The notes under the pieces are model-generated. The model did no database searches. It saw only the letters and a program-made list of their open reading frames with translations, and was not told the origin of the DNA. The position numbers were made by a program, and so were the translations under genes. Shown here piece after piece: positions 16,808 to 28,214 of a stretch of 64,000 bases of DNA. The stretch comes from Paraburkholderia atlantica (GTDB lineage: Bacteria; Pseudomonadota; Gammaproteobacteria; Burkholderiales; Burkholderiaceae): contig NZ_WHNQ01000015.1 of the NCBI RefSeq assembly GCF_009362785.1, positions 1 through 64,000 of the forward strand, read 5' to 3'. The number at the start of each line of letters is the position of its first letter. Positions within the stretch are counted from its first letter, which is position 1.

Positions 16808-17245
16808 TTAAGAACCGGTCGCCAAGGCCGTCTGTCTGCGCCGTTCGAACAACTCGAAGATGGCCATTCCCACGATCATCGCCCCGACGAACACCCACGC
16901 TTTGGCCGACCCGAGGCCGAGCGCGACGAGCGCGGGGCCGGGACAGAACCCGGCAATTCCCCAACCGACGCCGAACGCGCCACTGCCCAGCACGAGTCTT
17001 CCCGTGACGTGCGTCGACGCGGGAATTTGCATCGGCAATCCGAGCAGCGACTTGTCGCGGCGCTTCGCGATCGCGAAGCCGATTGCCGCGACGGCCACCG
17101 CGCCCATCATCACGAAGGCGAGCGACGGGTTCCAGCGTCCGGCGAGATCGAGGAAGCCCTGTACTTTCGCGGGGTTCGCCATGCCCGACAACAGCAGGCC
17201 GAAGCCGAACAGCAGCCCGCATACGAATGAAACAGCTGTTGCCAT
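16808..17245 (-). CDS. DUF6691 / YeeE-YedE C-terminal half membrane protein
   Basis: A 145-residue protein with four hydrophobic helices and the motif GWGIAGFCPGPALVALG, typical of the second half of YeeE/YedE transporters. Paired half-size proteins of this kind are thought to import thiosulfate or other sulfur compounds. It starts one base after the stop of the preceding half (17247), so the pair is co-translated. It accompanies an sqr/pdo operon, as in other proteobacteria. Confidence 0.88.
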   Translation of the reverse strand: MATAVSFVCGLLFGFGLLLSGMANPAKVQGFLDLAGRWNPSLAFVMMGAVAVAAIGFAIAKRRDKSLLGLPMQIPASTHVTGRLVLGSGAFGVGWGIAGFCPGPALVALGLGSAKAWVFVGAMIVGMAIFELFERRRQTALATGS

Positions 17246-17246
17246 C

Positions 17247-17678
17247 TTAGGCTCCGAGAAGATGTCGAATGATGTAGACGGTGACGAAGCCGGCCGCCAT
17301 GAAGGTCGCCGTCGCGACCAGCGAGCGCGTGGCGCCGCGTGAAATGCCGCACACGCCGTGTCCGCTCGTGCAGCCGCTGCCATAGCGGGTGCCGATGCCG
17401 ACCAGCAAGCCGGCCGCGATTACGGCGGGCCACGACGCGTCGACGGTGATTGCGACGGGCGCATCGACCGCGCGCGCGATCAGTGCGGCAACGATCAACC
17501 CGGCAACGAAGGCGACGCGCCATGGGCCGTCGCGCCTGGTCCAGCGCAGCAGGCCGCCGACTATCCCGCTGATTCCGGCGATGCGGCCCAGCAAAAGCAC
17601 CATCGCCGCAGCCGCGACGCCGATCAGCAGGCCTCCGCACAGGGAGGCGATCGGAGTGAAATTGTCGAGATCGATCAT
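17247..17678 (-). CDS. YeeE/YedE family protein (N-terminal half)
   Basis: A 143-residue inner-membrane protein with the family motif GSGCTSGHGVCGISR, whose cysteines are conserved in thiosulfate transporters of this family. Hydrophobic helices lie near 10-32, 55-75, 85-100 and 120-140. It precedes the DUF6691 half and follows the TauE gene in the same direction, so all are probably one operon with sqr and pdo. Confidence 0.9.
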   Translation of the reverse strand: MIDLDNFTPIASLCGGLLIGVAAAAMVLLLGRIAGISGIVGGLLRWTRRDGPWRVAFVAGLIVAALIARAVDAPVAITVDASWPAVIAAGLLVGIGTRYGSGCTSGHGVCGISRGATRSLVATATFMAAGFVTVYIIRHLLGA

Positions 17679-17726
17679 CGTTCTCTCTGTTTGATGGTTG
17701 GGTGGGGTGGAGGGCAGCCACAGCGC

Positions 17727-18530
17727 TTACATCAGCACTGCTTTGACCAGCAGGCCGACCGCCACGCACACGAGGATGCTCGCAAAGCCCAACTGCACCT
17801 GATGGGCGGCGATGTGATGCGACGCGAGCCGTCCGCTGAGCATTCCGGCGGCGGTGGCGCCAGTGAACCACAACGCGACTTCGAGTGGAAGTGTCGCGCC
17901 GTGCGCGGCCGTCGCGAGAACGCCGCCACTGCCGACGAGCGCGATCACCATCAGCGAAGTCGCGACGATGCCGTGCATCGACACGTCAGTCAGCCTGCGC
18001 ATCATCGGCACGATGATGAAGCCGCCGCCGACACCGAGCATACCCGTCATCAATCCGGTCAGCGAACCGGTGGCCGCGAGCGCGGCTGCGGTCGGCCAGG
18101 TCCAGCGAAAGCGGCCGGTCGCCGGGTCGACATGCGCGACGCACATCGACGATTGCGCGTGGCCCGACGCGCGGCGCGCGAGCGTCTGACGCAGCAGCCG
18201 GAACGCGACCACCAGCATCACCGCGGCGAACAGCCCGAGCAGCCCCCGTTGCGGCAACGCATGCGCGAGGCGCGCGCCGGCGGCGGTGGCGGGCATCCCC
18301 GCGGCGGCCATCAGCAGCGCGGCGCGATAACGGACGAGGCGCTTGCGGAACGCCTCGAGCGCGCCCACCGCTGCGCTGCCGGCCACCGCGACGAGCGCGA
18401 CCGGCGTGGCCTGCTGCAGCGGCCAGCCCATGCCGAACACGAGCACGGGCACGGCAAGAATGCCGCCGCCCGCGCCGGTCAGCCCGAGAGTCGCGCCCAC
18501 CAGCGCGCCGAGAACAAGAGACAGCAGCAT
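17727..18530 (-). CDS. Sulfite exporter TauE/SafE family permease
   Basis: A 267-residue inner-membrane permease with about eight hydrophobic segments and the TauE/SafE repeats GATLGLTGAGGGILAVPVLV and LMTGMLGVGGGFIIVPMM. The family exports sulfite or sulfonates and recurs in bigR- and fisR-type sulfide detoxification operons. Here it would remove sulfite made by the persulfide dioxygenase (inference). It starts 31 bp after the SQR stop. Confidence 0.9.
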   Translation of the reverse strand: MLLSLVLGALVGATLGLTGAGGGILAVPVLVFGMGWPLQQATPVALVAVAGSAAVGALEAFRKRLVRYRAALLMAAAGMPATAAGARLAHALPQRGLLGLFAAVMLVVAFRLLRQTLARRASGHAQSSMCVAHVDPATGRFRWTWPTAAALAATGSLTGLMTGMLGVGGGFIIVPMMRRLTDVSMHGIVATSLMVIALVGSGGVLATAAHGATLPLEVALWFTGATAAGMLSGRLASHHIAAHQVQLGFASILVCVAVGLLVKAVLM

Positions 18531-18561
18531 CGAAGACCCCGTGAGCAGTGCGTGTCAGCGC

Positions 18562-19869
18562 TCAGTCCGCCAGTTGCGGGTTCGCGAGCCATTCGCGGCC
18601 CTTCAGCATGCCGCGCCAGTACAGCGGCGGCAGGATTCGCTCTTTCAGCAGCCACGCGAGCCGCGATGGCCTTCTGCCGTCGATGAGCCACGCGGGAAAC
18701 GTCGGCGCGACCTTGCCGCCATACAGAAACTCGGCGAGCACGATCTTCCCGCGCTCGACGGTGAGCGGGCAGGAGCCATAGCCGTCGTAGGTCGCCAGGC
18801 CGCGCGCCGCGCCCAGCGCCGCGAGCACGTTGTGCGCGACGACCGGCGCCTGCTTGCGCGCGGCGGCGGCAGTCTTTGCGTTGGACGTGTTGGTCGCGTC
18901 GCCGAGGCCGAAGATGTTCTCGTGGCGCTTGTGTCGCAACGTGGCCTGATCGACGTCGAGCCAGCCGGCCGCATCGGCGAGCGCGCTGTCACGGATGAAG
19001 TCGGGTGCCTTCTGCGGCGGCACGGCGTGCAGCATGTCGAAGCCGGTCTCGAAGGTTTGCTTGCTGCCGTCGGCTAACGTGTGCGTGAATCTCGCCATTT
19101 TTGCGTCGCCATCGACCGCGCTCAGTGCGGAGCCGAAGTTCAGCGCGATGTCGTAACGCTCGACGTATTGCATCAACGCGGGCACGTAGTCGGCGACGCC
19201 GAACAGCGCAGCGCCGGCATTGCGGAACTCGACGCCGATATGTTGCAGCCGCCCGCTGCGGCGCCAGTGATCGCACGCGAGATACATCGCTTTCTGCGGC
19301 GCGCCGGCGCATTTGATCGGCATCGGCGGCTGCGTGAAAAGCGCTCGGCCCCTTTCCAGCTGCTGGGTCAGCTTCCACGTATACGGCGCGAGGTCGTAGC
19401 GGTAATTGGACGTGACGCCGTTGCGCCCGAGCGTGTCGACGAGACCGTCGATCGCGTTCCAGTCGAGTTTGAGGCCGGGGCACACCACCAGCTGGCGGTA
19501 TTCGACGGCGCGCGAGCCGTCGAGAATCACGAGGTTTTCCGCTGGCTCGAAGTGAGTGACGGCGGCCTTGAACCACTTCACGTTCGCGGGCAGCACGCTG
19601 GAAATCGGACGTGCCGTCGTTTCCGGGTGGAATACGCCGGCGCCCACCATCGTCCAGCCCGGCTGGTAATAGTGCGTGTCGGCGGGATCGATGACCGCGA
19701 TGTCGAGATCGGGACTGCGCGCGAGCAGGCTCGATGCCGTCGCGATGCCGGCCGCGCCGGCGCCGACGATCACCACGTCGTGCCGGTGCGTCGGCCGCCT
19801 CCGTTGCGATGTGAAGCCGGGCGTGTCGGCGGCTGGATTCGAAGGGTCTGTCAGTTTCGTGTTCCGCAT
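18562..19869 (-). CDS. sqr: Sulfide:quinone oxidoreductase, FAD-dependent
   Basis: A 435-residue FAD flavoprotein that oxidises sulfide to polysulfide or persulfide and passes electrons to the quinone pool at the inner membrane. It has an N-terminal Rossmann motif HDVVIVGAGAAGIA (about 31-44) and the type II SQR segments PMPIKCAGAPQKAMYLACD and GYGSCPLTVERGK, whose cysteines correspond to the active-site pair. GLGDATN near the end binds FAD. The start ATG at 19869 has GAGGA six bases upstream; the frame extends to 19944 but the extension is cysteine/arginine-rich and unlikely. Confidence 0.92.
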   Translation of the reverse strand: MRNTKLTDPSNPAADTPGFTSQRRRPTHRHDVVIVGAGAAGIATASSLLARSPDLDIAVIDPADTHYYQPGWTMVGAGVFHPETTARPISSVLPANVKWFKAAVTHFEPAENLVILDGSRAVEYRQLVVCPGLKLDWNAIDGLVDTLGRNGVTSNYRYDLAPYTWKLTQQLERGRALFTQPPMPIKCAGAPQKAMYLACDHWRRSGRLQHIGVEFRNAGAALFGVADYVPALMQYVERYDIALNFGSALSAVDGDAKMARFTHTLADGSKQTFETGFDMLHAVPPQKAPDFIRDSALADAAGWLDVDQATLRHKRHENIFGLGDATNTSNAKTAAAARKQAPVVAHNVLAALGAARGLATYDGYGSCPLTVERGKIVLAEFLYGGKVAPTFPAWLIDGRRPSRLAWLLKERILPPLYWRGMLKGREWLANPQLAD

Positions 19870-19903
19870 GTAGGGTCCTCTTGTTTGTCTTACGCAGCCG
19901 CGC

Positions 19904-20785
19904 TCACAGCGCATCGACCGGTACCTTGATGTACGACACGCCATCGCTTTCGGGCGGCGGCAGGTGGCCCGCTCGCATGTTGACCTGCACCGAAGGCAGG
20001 ATCAGCACGGGCATCGCGAGAGTGGCATCGCGGGCCGTGCGCATCGCGATGAACGACGCTTCGTCGATGCCGTCGTGGACGTGGATGTTCTGTTCGCGCT
20101 GCTCGGCCACGGTGGTCTCGAACAGCAGCGGCCGGCCGCCCGGCTGGTAGTCGTGGCACAGATACAGGCGGGTTTGCGGCGCGAGACCGAGGATGCGCTG
20201 GATCGAGCGGTACAGCGCCGCCGCATCGCCGCCTGGGAAATCGCAGCGCGCGGTGCCGTAGTCGGGCGTGAAAAGCGTGTCGCCGACGAACGCGGCTTCT
20301 TCGCTGCCGTCGCTCGCGACATAGGTCACGCAGGCGGGCGTGTGGCCTGGTGTGTGCATCACGCGCACTGACAGGTCGCCGACGTTGAACGTCTCGTCGT
20401 TATCGAACAGGCGATCGAACTGCGAGCCGTCGGCGCAAAACTCTGGTCCCGCGTTGAACAGCTTGCCGAACACGGCTTGCACGCGCGTAACCTGCGCGCC
20501 GATCGCGATCTGACCGCCGAGCCTCGCTTTCAGATAAGGCGCGGCCGACAGGTGGTCGGCGTGCACGTGAGTTTCGAGTATCCATTGCACGCGCGCGCCG
20601 AGCGACTCCACGCGCGCGGCGAGGCGATCCGCGGTTGCGGTGCGGGTGCGTCCCGACTTCGGGTCGTAGTCGAGCACGGTGTCGATCAATGCGCAATTCC
20701 TCGTGCCTGCATCCATCAGCAGATAGCTGATGGTCGATGTGGCAGGATCGAAGAAGCCCTCGACGGCTAGCTTGCCGGTTGCCAT
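19904..20785 (-). CDS. Persulfide dioxygenase-like metallo-beta-lactamase fold hydrolase
   Basis: A 293-residue MBL-fold protein of the Blh/ETHE1-like group. The metal motif is THVHADHL, followed by TPGHTPAC and GDTLFTPDYGTARCDFPGG. These enzymes oxidise glutathione persulfide to sulfite using one Fe and O2, acting after SQR. The start ATG at 20785 has GAGGAA about 8 bases upstream; the longer frame to 20833 would begin inside the leader. It is the first gene of the leftward sulfur operon, 52 bp downstream of the -24/-12 element. Confidence 0.9.
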   Translation of the reverse strand: MATGKLAVEGFFDPATSTISYLLMDAGTRNCALIDTVLDYDPKSGRTRTATADRLAARVESLGARVQWILETHVHADHLSAAPYLKARLGGQIAIGAQVTRVQAVFGKLFNAGPEFCADGSQFDRLFDNDETFNVGDLSVRVMHTPGHTPACVTYVASDGSEEAAFVGDTLFTPDYGTARCDFPGGDAAALYRSIQRILGLAPQTRLYLCHDYQPGGRPLLFETTVAEQREQNIHVHDGIDEASFIAMRTARDATLAMPVLILPSVQVNMRAGHLPPPESDGVSYIKVPVDAL

Positions 20786-20836
20786 TGCGGTGGGTTCCTC
20801 ACGATAGCGGACCAGGTCAGTCCGGGCGCTCACTTT

Positions 20837-20852
20837 TGCAGGAGTCGTGCCA
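20837..20852 (-). promoter_or_regulatory. Sigma-54 (-24/-12) promoter of the pdo-sqr operon
   Basis: On the minus strand TGGCACGACTCCTGCA has GG and GC exactly 10 bases apart and differs from TGGCACG-N4-TTGCA at one position. The expected start near 20826 leaves a leader of about 40 bases. A sigma-54 activator gene lies divergently, which fits. Confidence 0.8.
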
Positions 20853-20938
20853 TCCAGCCGCAGCGTTGTAAGCCTCGTTCGTAAGGCACTGATTTTTAGC
20901 GGTTTGTCGCTCGTGACCTGGTGCGCAGAATATGCCGC

Positions 20939-21006
20939 TGCCAGACAATTGGCATCTCGCGCGGCATAGCGTCACTGCCATTTGGCAGTCGTGGCAGAAA
21001 TGGCAG
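20939..21006. promoter_or_regulatory. Likely FisR upstream activator sites
   Basis: A cluster of TGGCA/TGCCA half sites: TGCCA-N6-TGGCA at 20939-20954, ACTGCCA-TT-TGGCAGT at 20974-20989, and direct TGGCAG copies at 20992 and 21001. They lie 100-170 bp upstream of the -24/-12 element, the usual enhancer distance, and next to the activator's own promoter. Confidence 0.6.
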
Positions 21007-21043
21007 TTCCGGCGTATAGTGCGGCTGCCACGGAGTAACGACG

Positions 21044-22459
21044 ATGATCCCACCCGACTTTCCGCCGCCCCCTTCGACCGAGCTTTCGCCGCCAACCCTT
21101 GGCGCGCCTGACGGCGTGCCCGCGGTGGTGCCCGACGTGAGCACGCTGGTGTCGTATCTGGAGCACGATCCGCAACCGGCGATCGTGCTCGATCCGCACT
21201 ATCAGATTCTGGCCGCGAACCGCGCCTATCAGCGCCAGTTCGGCGTCGAAGGTCAGGCGCACATCGGCCGCCGCTGCTATCAGGTTTCACATCACTACGA
21301 CGTGCCGTGCGATCAGGCGGGCGAGCACTGCCCGATGAAACGCGCGACCGAAAATCGCAGCGCGGATCGCGTGCTGCATATCCACCACACACCGAGAGGC
21401 CCGGAGCACGTCGACGTCGAATTGCGGCCGATTTTCGACCGGCACGCGCGCATCGTCGCCTATGTCGAGCGTCTCGCCACGGTCAGGAGCGCGTCCGCGC
21501 GGCCAAGCTCCGAAGGTCTGGTCGGGCGCGCGCCGGCGTTCAACGAGGCGATTTCCGCTTTGCAGCGCGTCGCACCGTCGATGCTGCCCGTGCTGCTGCT
21601 CGGCGAATCGGGCACCGGCAAGGAGCTGTTCGCGCAAGCGCTGCACGAAGCGAGCAGCCGCGCCCAGGGGCCGTTCGTCGTGGTGGATTGCTCGGGCATC
21701 ACCGAGACGCTGTTCGAAAGCGAGTTGTTCGGCTTCGAGAAAGGCGCGTTCACCGGCGCGACGAGCCGTAAGCAGGGCCTCGTCGAAACCGCGCAGGGCG
21801 GCACGCTGTTTCTCGATGAAATCGGCGACGTGCCGCTATCCATTCAGGTGAAGCTGCTGCGGCTGATCGAAACGGGCACCTTCAGGCGCGTGGGCAGCAC
21901 CGATATGCTGCGCGCCGATTTCCGGCTCGTCGCGGCCACGCACAAGCCGCTCGAGCGGATGGTCGCGGACGGCCAGTTCCGCGCTGATCTGTATTTCCGC
22001 ATCAGTGCGTTTCCGATTCATTTGCCCGCGGTGCGCGAGCGTGTCGACGACATCGCGCTGCTCGCGGATTCGATCCTGCGGCGCATTGCGTCGGCGCGCG
22101 CCGGATCGTCGCATAAAGCGTCGATTTCGGCGGAGGCGTTGGCGCTGTTGCGCGCCTATGCGTGGCCCGGCAACATCCGCGAATTGCGCAACGTGCTCGA
22201 GCGCGCCAACCTCCTCGCCGACGGTGGCGTGATCCGCGCAGAACACTTGCCGGAGGCGGTCCGCGATAAGGCTTCCGGCGCGGTGAAGGAATCGCTGGCC
22301 GTGGGTCTGGGCTTGCTCCGCAAGCTCACCGATGCGGAACTCGCGAACGCAGCGGCGCAATTCCGCGGGAAGCGCAGCGAGCTTGCCGCGCAGTTGGGTT
22401 TGAGCGAGCGCACGCTTTATCGCCGGCTTAAAGCGATCGCCGGCGGTGAGGGTGCCTAA
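21044..22459 (+). CDS. fisR: Sigma-54-dependent sulfane-sulfur sensing activator (FisR-like)
   Basis: A 471-residue enhancer-binding protein. The sensor domain (about 30-145, PAS-like) holds Cys78, Cys89 and Cys96. Their spacing (11 and 7) equals that of the C53/C64/C71 triad of Cupriavidus FisR, which reacts with persulfides. The AAA+ domain (about 158-390) has Walker A GESGTGKE, the sigma-54 contact loop GAFTGA and Walker B GTLFLDEIGD. A Fis-type helix-turn-helix ends the protein (LAAQLGLSERTLYRRLK). The ribosome binding site is GGAG. It is divergent from the pdo-sqr-tauE-yeeE operon that it should activate when sulfane sulfur accumulates. Confidence 0.92.
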   Translation: MIPPDFPPPPSTELSPPTLGAPDGVPAVVPDVSTLVSYLEHDPQPAIVLDPHYQILAANRAYQRQFGVEGQAHIGRRCYQVSHHYDVPCDQAGEHCPMKRATENRSADRVLHIHHTPRGPEHVDVELRPIFDRHARIVAYVERLATVRSASARPSSEGLVGRAPAFNEAISALQRVAPSMLPVLLLGESGTGKELFAQALHEASSRAQGPFVVVDCSGITETLFESELFGFEKGAFTGATSRKQGLVETAQGGTLFLDEIGDVPLSIQVKLLRLIETGTFRRVGSTDMLRADFRLVAATHKPLERMVADGQFRADLYFRISAFPIHLPAVRERVDDIALLADSILRRIASARAGSSHKASISAEALALLRAYAWPGNIRELRNVLERANLLADGGVIRAEHLPEAVRDKASGAVKESLAVGLGLLRKLTDAELANAAAQFRGKRSELAAQLGLSERTLYRRLKAIAGGEGA

Positions 22460-22621
22460 CCAAACCTGAGCGATGCTCGCAATGCGACGCGAGCATTGAT
22501 CGGCTGTCTTGATCAATCGATAAAAAATCGCTGATTCCGCGCACCTGGGTGCTTGTTTACACTGCTCGCGCGAGCCGGCCATGTCGTGTCCGGCATATGT
22601 GTCGCAGAGCAGGAGGCGATG

Positions 22622-22897
22622 ATGGACAGCGTCAATCTCGAGGTGCTTCGCGCATGCCAGCGCTGGCTCTGCGCAGGGCACCGCGTGCTGCTCGTGACCG
22701 TTGTGAAGACCTGGGGCTCATCACCTTACGTCGGCGCGCTCGGCTCGCGGCGCAACAACGCGGCGCGGCGCGAGCGTCTGCGTGAGTTCGATCTCTCCAA
22801 TGCGGAACTGGCGAGGTTGCACGCAGCGGATTGTCCCTCGGCAGCGTGATCAGCGTATTCCAGATGTAGAGATGATGAGATCAGCGGCGCAGGGTCG
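22622..22897 (+). pseudogene. xdhC remnant with large internal deletion
   Basis: The ATG at 22622 with AGGAGG five bases upstream starts MDSVNLEVLRACQRWL and reaches LLVTVVKTWGSSP, the N-terminus of XdhC-family proteins (molybdenum cofactor insertion for xanthine dehydrogenase). It then jumps in frame to YVGALGSRRNNAARRERL, which belongs near the C-terminus of the same family after the Rossmann domain. About 200 central residues are missing. After a stop at 22849 a further piece (GLSLGS) is found in another frame. It is probably non-functional. Confidence 0.72.
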
Positions 22898-23113
22898 CAT
22901 TGCCTTCGGAATCCGGAAACACCCGATTCGGACCCAGCCGCACGCCCATTTGCGGTCGTCCGGATTTCCTCCATCGGAATCGGCATGGCACTAAGGATTT
23001 CCTGACACGCGAATCAGGATGACTCACCCTGATTTTCCAGCTTGCGCTGAATGCGACACAACTCCGGCTCATAGATGATGAAGTATCGAAATGCAATGTC
23101 TAATTGATGGATC

Positions 23114-23431
23114 ATGATGGGCTATCTGTCGGAGCGGGAGAACGTCGTCGAGCAGATCGATTCGATATGTCTACGGCTGTTCGACTCGTGGTGCGAGGCG
23201 CGCTGCGTGAGATCGCTTGCATATTTGATGCACTGCTGGCCGATGATCGACAGCACGCCTGCCGCGCTCCGACGCCTGGGCGAAACGATGCGCGAATTGC
23301 GTCGCAATCACGCGGAGCAGATCAACGAGTATGAGTTTCGCGCGCTGTGCGAAGTAGCCGACCTGATCGACGAACTGACGGAGCCTCGCACAGTCCGGCT
23401 GCTGGCCGTGGTGGGCGAGGTGGCGGAATAG
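23114..23431 (+). CDS. Hypothetical small protein
   Basis: A 105-residue acidic, helical protein (MGYLSERENVVEQIDSICLRLFDSW; NEYEFRALCEVADLIDEL) with four cysteines and no signal peptide or membrane segment. I do not recognise its family. The ATGs at 23114 and 23117 are both possible; no strong ribosome binding site is seen. Good third-position GC supports coding. Confidence 0.6.
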   Translation: MMGYLSERENVVEQIDSICLRLFDSWCEARCVRSLAYLMHCWPMIDSTPAALRRLGETMRELRRNHAEQINEYEFRALCEVADLIDELTEPRTVRLLAVVGEVAE

Positions 23432-23756
23432 CGAACCGCATCCCGGCAAAAAGCGCAGACGAGCGTAGAAAAGCGTGCAGCCAGCGTGCGGCGGCAGTGA
23501 GGCCGCGGCGCATATGTTTCATCGGACGTTTCAAAACCGGTGAGCGCGCGATGGACCAGGCTCTGACATCGAGTGCAGAATAGGACACCCACAACGGCGG
23601 CACTCGCGGGGATATATGGCGTTCGACATTTTCGCCGCATGGCGGGGCGGCCTTCGTCATGTGCGCGATGAACGAATCGCATCAACCCGCGCGCGCCGGT
23701 CGGTGGAAGGTCACCCCGCAACTCGTTGAGCGGTCTCTCAAAGGGAACACCGCATC
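23432..23756. other. Intergenic region, 325 bp
   Basis: Leader side of the REC-PAS kinase gene. No gene, terminator or clear promoter motif seen. Confidence 0.4.
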
Positions 23757-25340
23757 ATGAGCCATTTGGCCACCCCGGTCGCGCAGACCGGCACTATTCT
23801 GATCGTCGATGATACGCCGGGCAATCTCGGCGTAGTTGTCGACAGTCTCGAAGCGCGAGGCATTCGCGTGCTGGTGGCGCTCGACGGTATCGAAGCGTTG
23901 GAGCGCGCGGTCTTCTCGCAGCCCGATGTGATCCTGCTCGACGTGAAGATGCCGGGCATCGACGGCTTCGAGACCTGTCGACGCCTCAAGCTTGATGAGC
24001 GCACGCGCGATATTCCCGTCTTGTTCATGACGTCGCTGACGGGCAACGAGGACCGCGTCGAAGGTTTTCTGGCGGGTGGCGTCGACTATGTGACCAAGCC
24101 GTTGCGCGTCGACGAGATGGTGGCGCGCGTTGGCGTGCATCTCGAGCTGCGGGTGATGCACAAGCAGGTTCTCGCGCAAAACCGGCAACTGCTGGCGGAA
24201 GTGGCCATTCGCAAGGAAACGGAGGCTGCGTTATCGCAAGCGCGCGACGATCTCGAGCGGCGTGTCGCGCTGCGTACGGAACAACTGGCGCGCGCGAACG
24301 CGTGCTTGCAGGCAAGCGAGGCTCGCTTTCGCGCGATCGTCGAAACGAGTCCGGTGCCGCTGTGCATCACGTCGATGCCTGACGGGCACATCCTGTACAC
24401 GAATCAGCCGCTGCGCGAACTCTTCGGCATGGACGAACGCTTGATCGCCAACATCGCGGATTTCTACGCCGACCGGGCGGAGCGCGAGCGTCTGATCGAG
24501 CATCTGCGAACGAAGGGCAGCTTGCGCAACAGGGAGATACAGTTCCGGCGTGCGGACGGTACACGGTTCTGGGCGATGGCGACGGCGCGCGTCGCGACTT
24601 ACGACGATTCTCCCGCGATCTATGTCGGCCTGAACGACATTACGGGACGCAAGCAGATGGAACAGGAACTCGTCGAGTCGCGCGAGCAGCAGCGCGAACT
24701 GTCCGCGTATATGGAGGCGATCCGCGAGGAGGAGAGAAAGCGCATTGCGATGGAGATTCACGACGAACTGGGCCAATTGCTGACTGCGCTCAAGATGGAC
24801 GTGTCTCTGCTCAAGATGCGCATAGCGCACGACCCGGAAGCTTCGAAAAAAGCCGATGATATGCGTCAACTGGTCGAAGGCACGATCTCGATGGTGCGCA
24901 ATGTCGCGAGCCATTTGCGGCCCGCCGCGCTCAACTTCGGAATCGTGTCCGCGCTCGAATGGCTTGTCGAGGAGTTCAACCGCCGCCATGCGATTGCGTG
25001 TGAATTGCGCATCGAAGGCGGCGACCCCGCGCTGTCCGATGCCCATGCGACGGCCCTGTTCCGCATCGCACAGGCATCGCTGACGAACGTCGCGCGGCAT
25101 GCCGACGCCACACGTGTCGAGGTGACGCTTGTTTCGACGGCGGCGAAGCTCGTGCTGCAGGTGCGTGACGATGGCCGCGGCTTCGACCATCAAGTCGTGA
25201 GGCGCGACTATTCATATGGCCTGCTCGGCATGAACGAGCGCGCGCGGCTGATTGGCGGATCGCTTTCAATCGACAGCGCACCGGGCGCGGGCACCATGGT
25301 TTCGATTCACATTCCGCTCGATGGTGAAGCTCGAACATGA
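23757..25340 (+). CDS. Soluble REC-PAS histidine kinase (NarX/DegS type)
   Basis: A 527-residue cytoplasmic kinase. An N-terminal receiver domain (about 13-128) has phosphoacceptor D62 (ILLDVKMPG) and switch residues DYVTKP. A coiled coil (135-180) leads to a PAS domain (185-298) and a HisKA_3 domain with phosphorylated H335 in AMEIHDELGQ. The HATPase domain has ARHADATRVEV and VRDDGRGFD. Kinases of this subfamily phosphorylate NarL-type regulators, so the orphan regulator at 2613-3260 is a conceivable partner. There are no membrane segments. It converges with the next kinase gene. Confidence 0.92.
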   Translation: MSHLATPVAQTGTILIVDDTPGNLGVVVDSLEARGIRVLVALDGIEALERAVFSQPDVILLDVKMPGIDGFETCRRLKLDERTRDIPVLFMTSLTGNEDRVEGFLAGGVDYVTKPLRVDEMVARVGVHLELRVMHKQVLAQNRQLLAEVAIRKETEAALSQARDDLERRVALRTEQLARANACLQASEARFRAIVETSPVPLCITSMPDGHILYTNQPLRELFGMDERLIANIADFYADRAERERLIEHLRTKGSLRNREIQFRRADGTRFWAMATARVATYDDSPAIYVGLNDITGRKQMEQELVESREQQRELSAYMEAIREEERKRIAMEIHDELGQLLTALKMDVSLLKMRIAHDPEASKKADDMRQLVEGTISMVRNVASHLRPAALNFGIVSALEWLVEEFNRRHAIACELRIEGGDPALSDAHATALFRIAQASLTNVARHADATRVEVTLVSTAAKLVLQVRDDGRGFDHQVVRRDYSYGLLGMNERARLIGGSLSIDSAPGAGTMVSIHIPLDGEART

Positions 25341-25382
25341 TCTGGAATGTGAGACGAAGCGATTCACGCTCCGCGGCGCAAA

Positions 25383-28210
<2,828 letters not shown>

Positions 28211-28214
<4 letters not shown>

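Noticed and set aside
17358..18686. Rightward open frame of 442 codons across the YeeE and TauE genes
   Set aside because: Low-complexity Arg/Gln/His-rich; overlaps two well-recognised membrane proteins on the other strand.
22491..22520. TTGATCAA-containing stretch before the xdhC remnant as an Anr box
   Set aside because: The half-sites are adjacent rather than spaced by four bases, so it does not fit the Anr/FNR consensus.
23012..23034. Inverted repeat AATCAGG/CCTGATT in the spacer after the xdhC remnant
   Set aside because: Only 7 pairs with a 9-base loop and no T-tract; not enough to call a terminator or operator.
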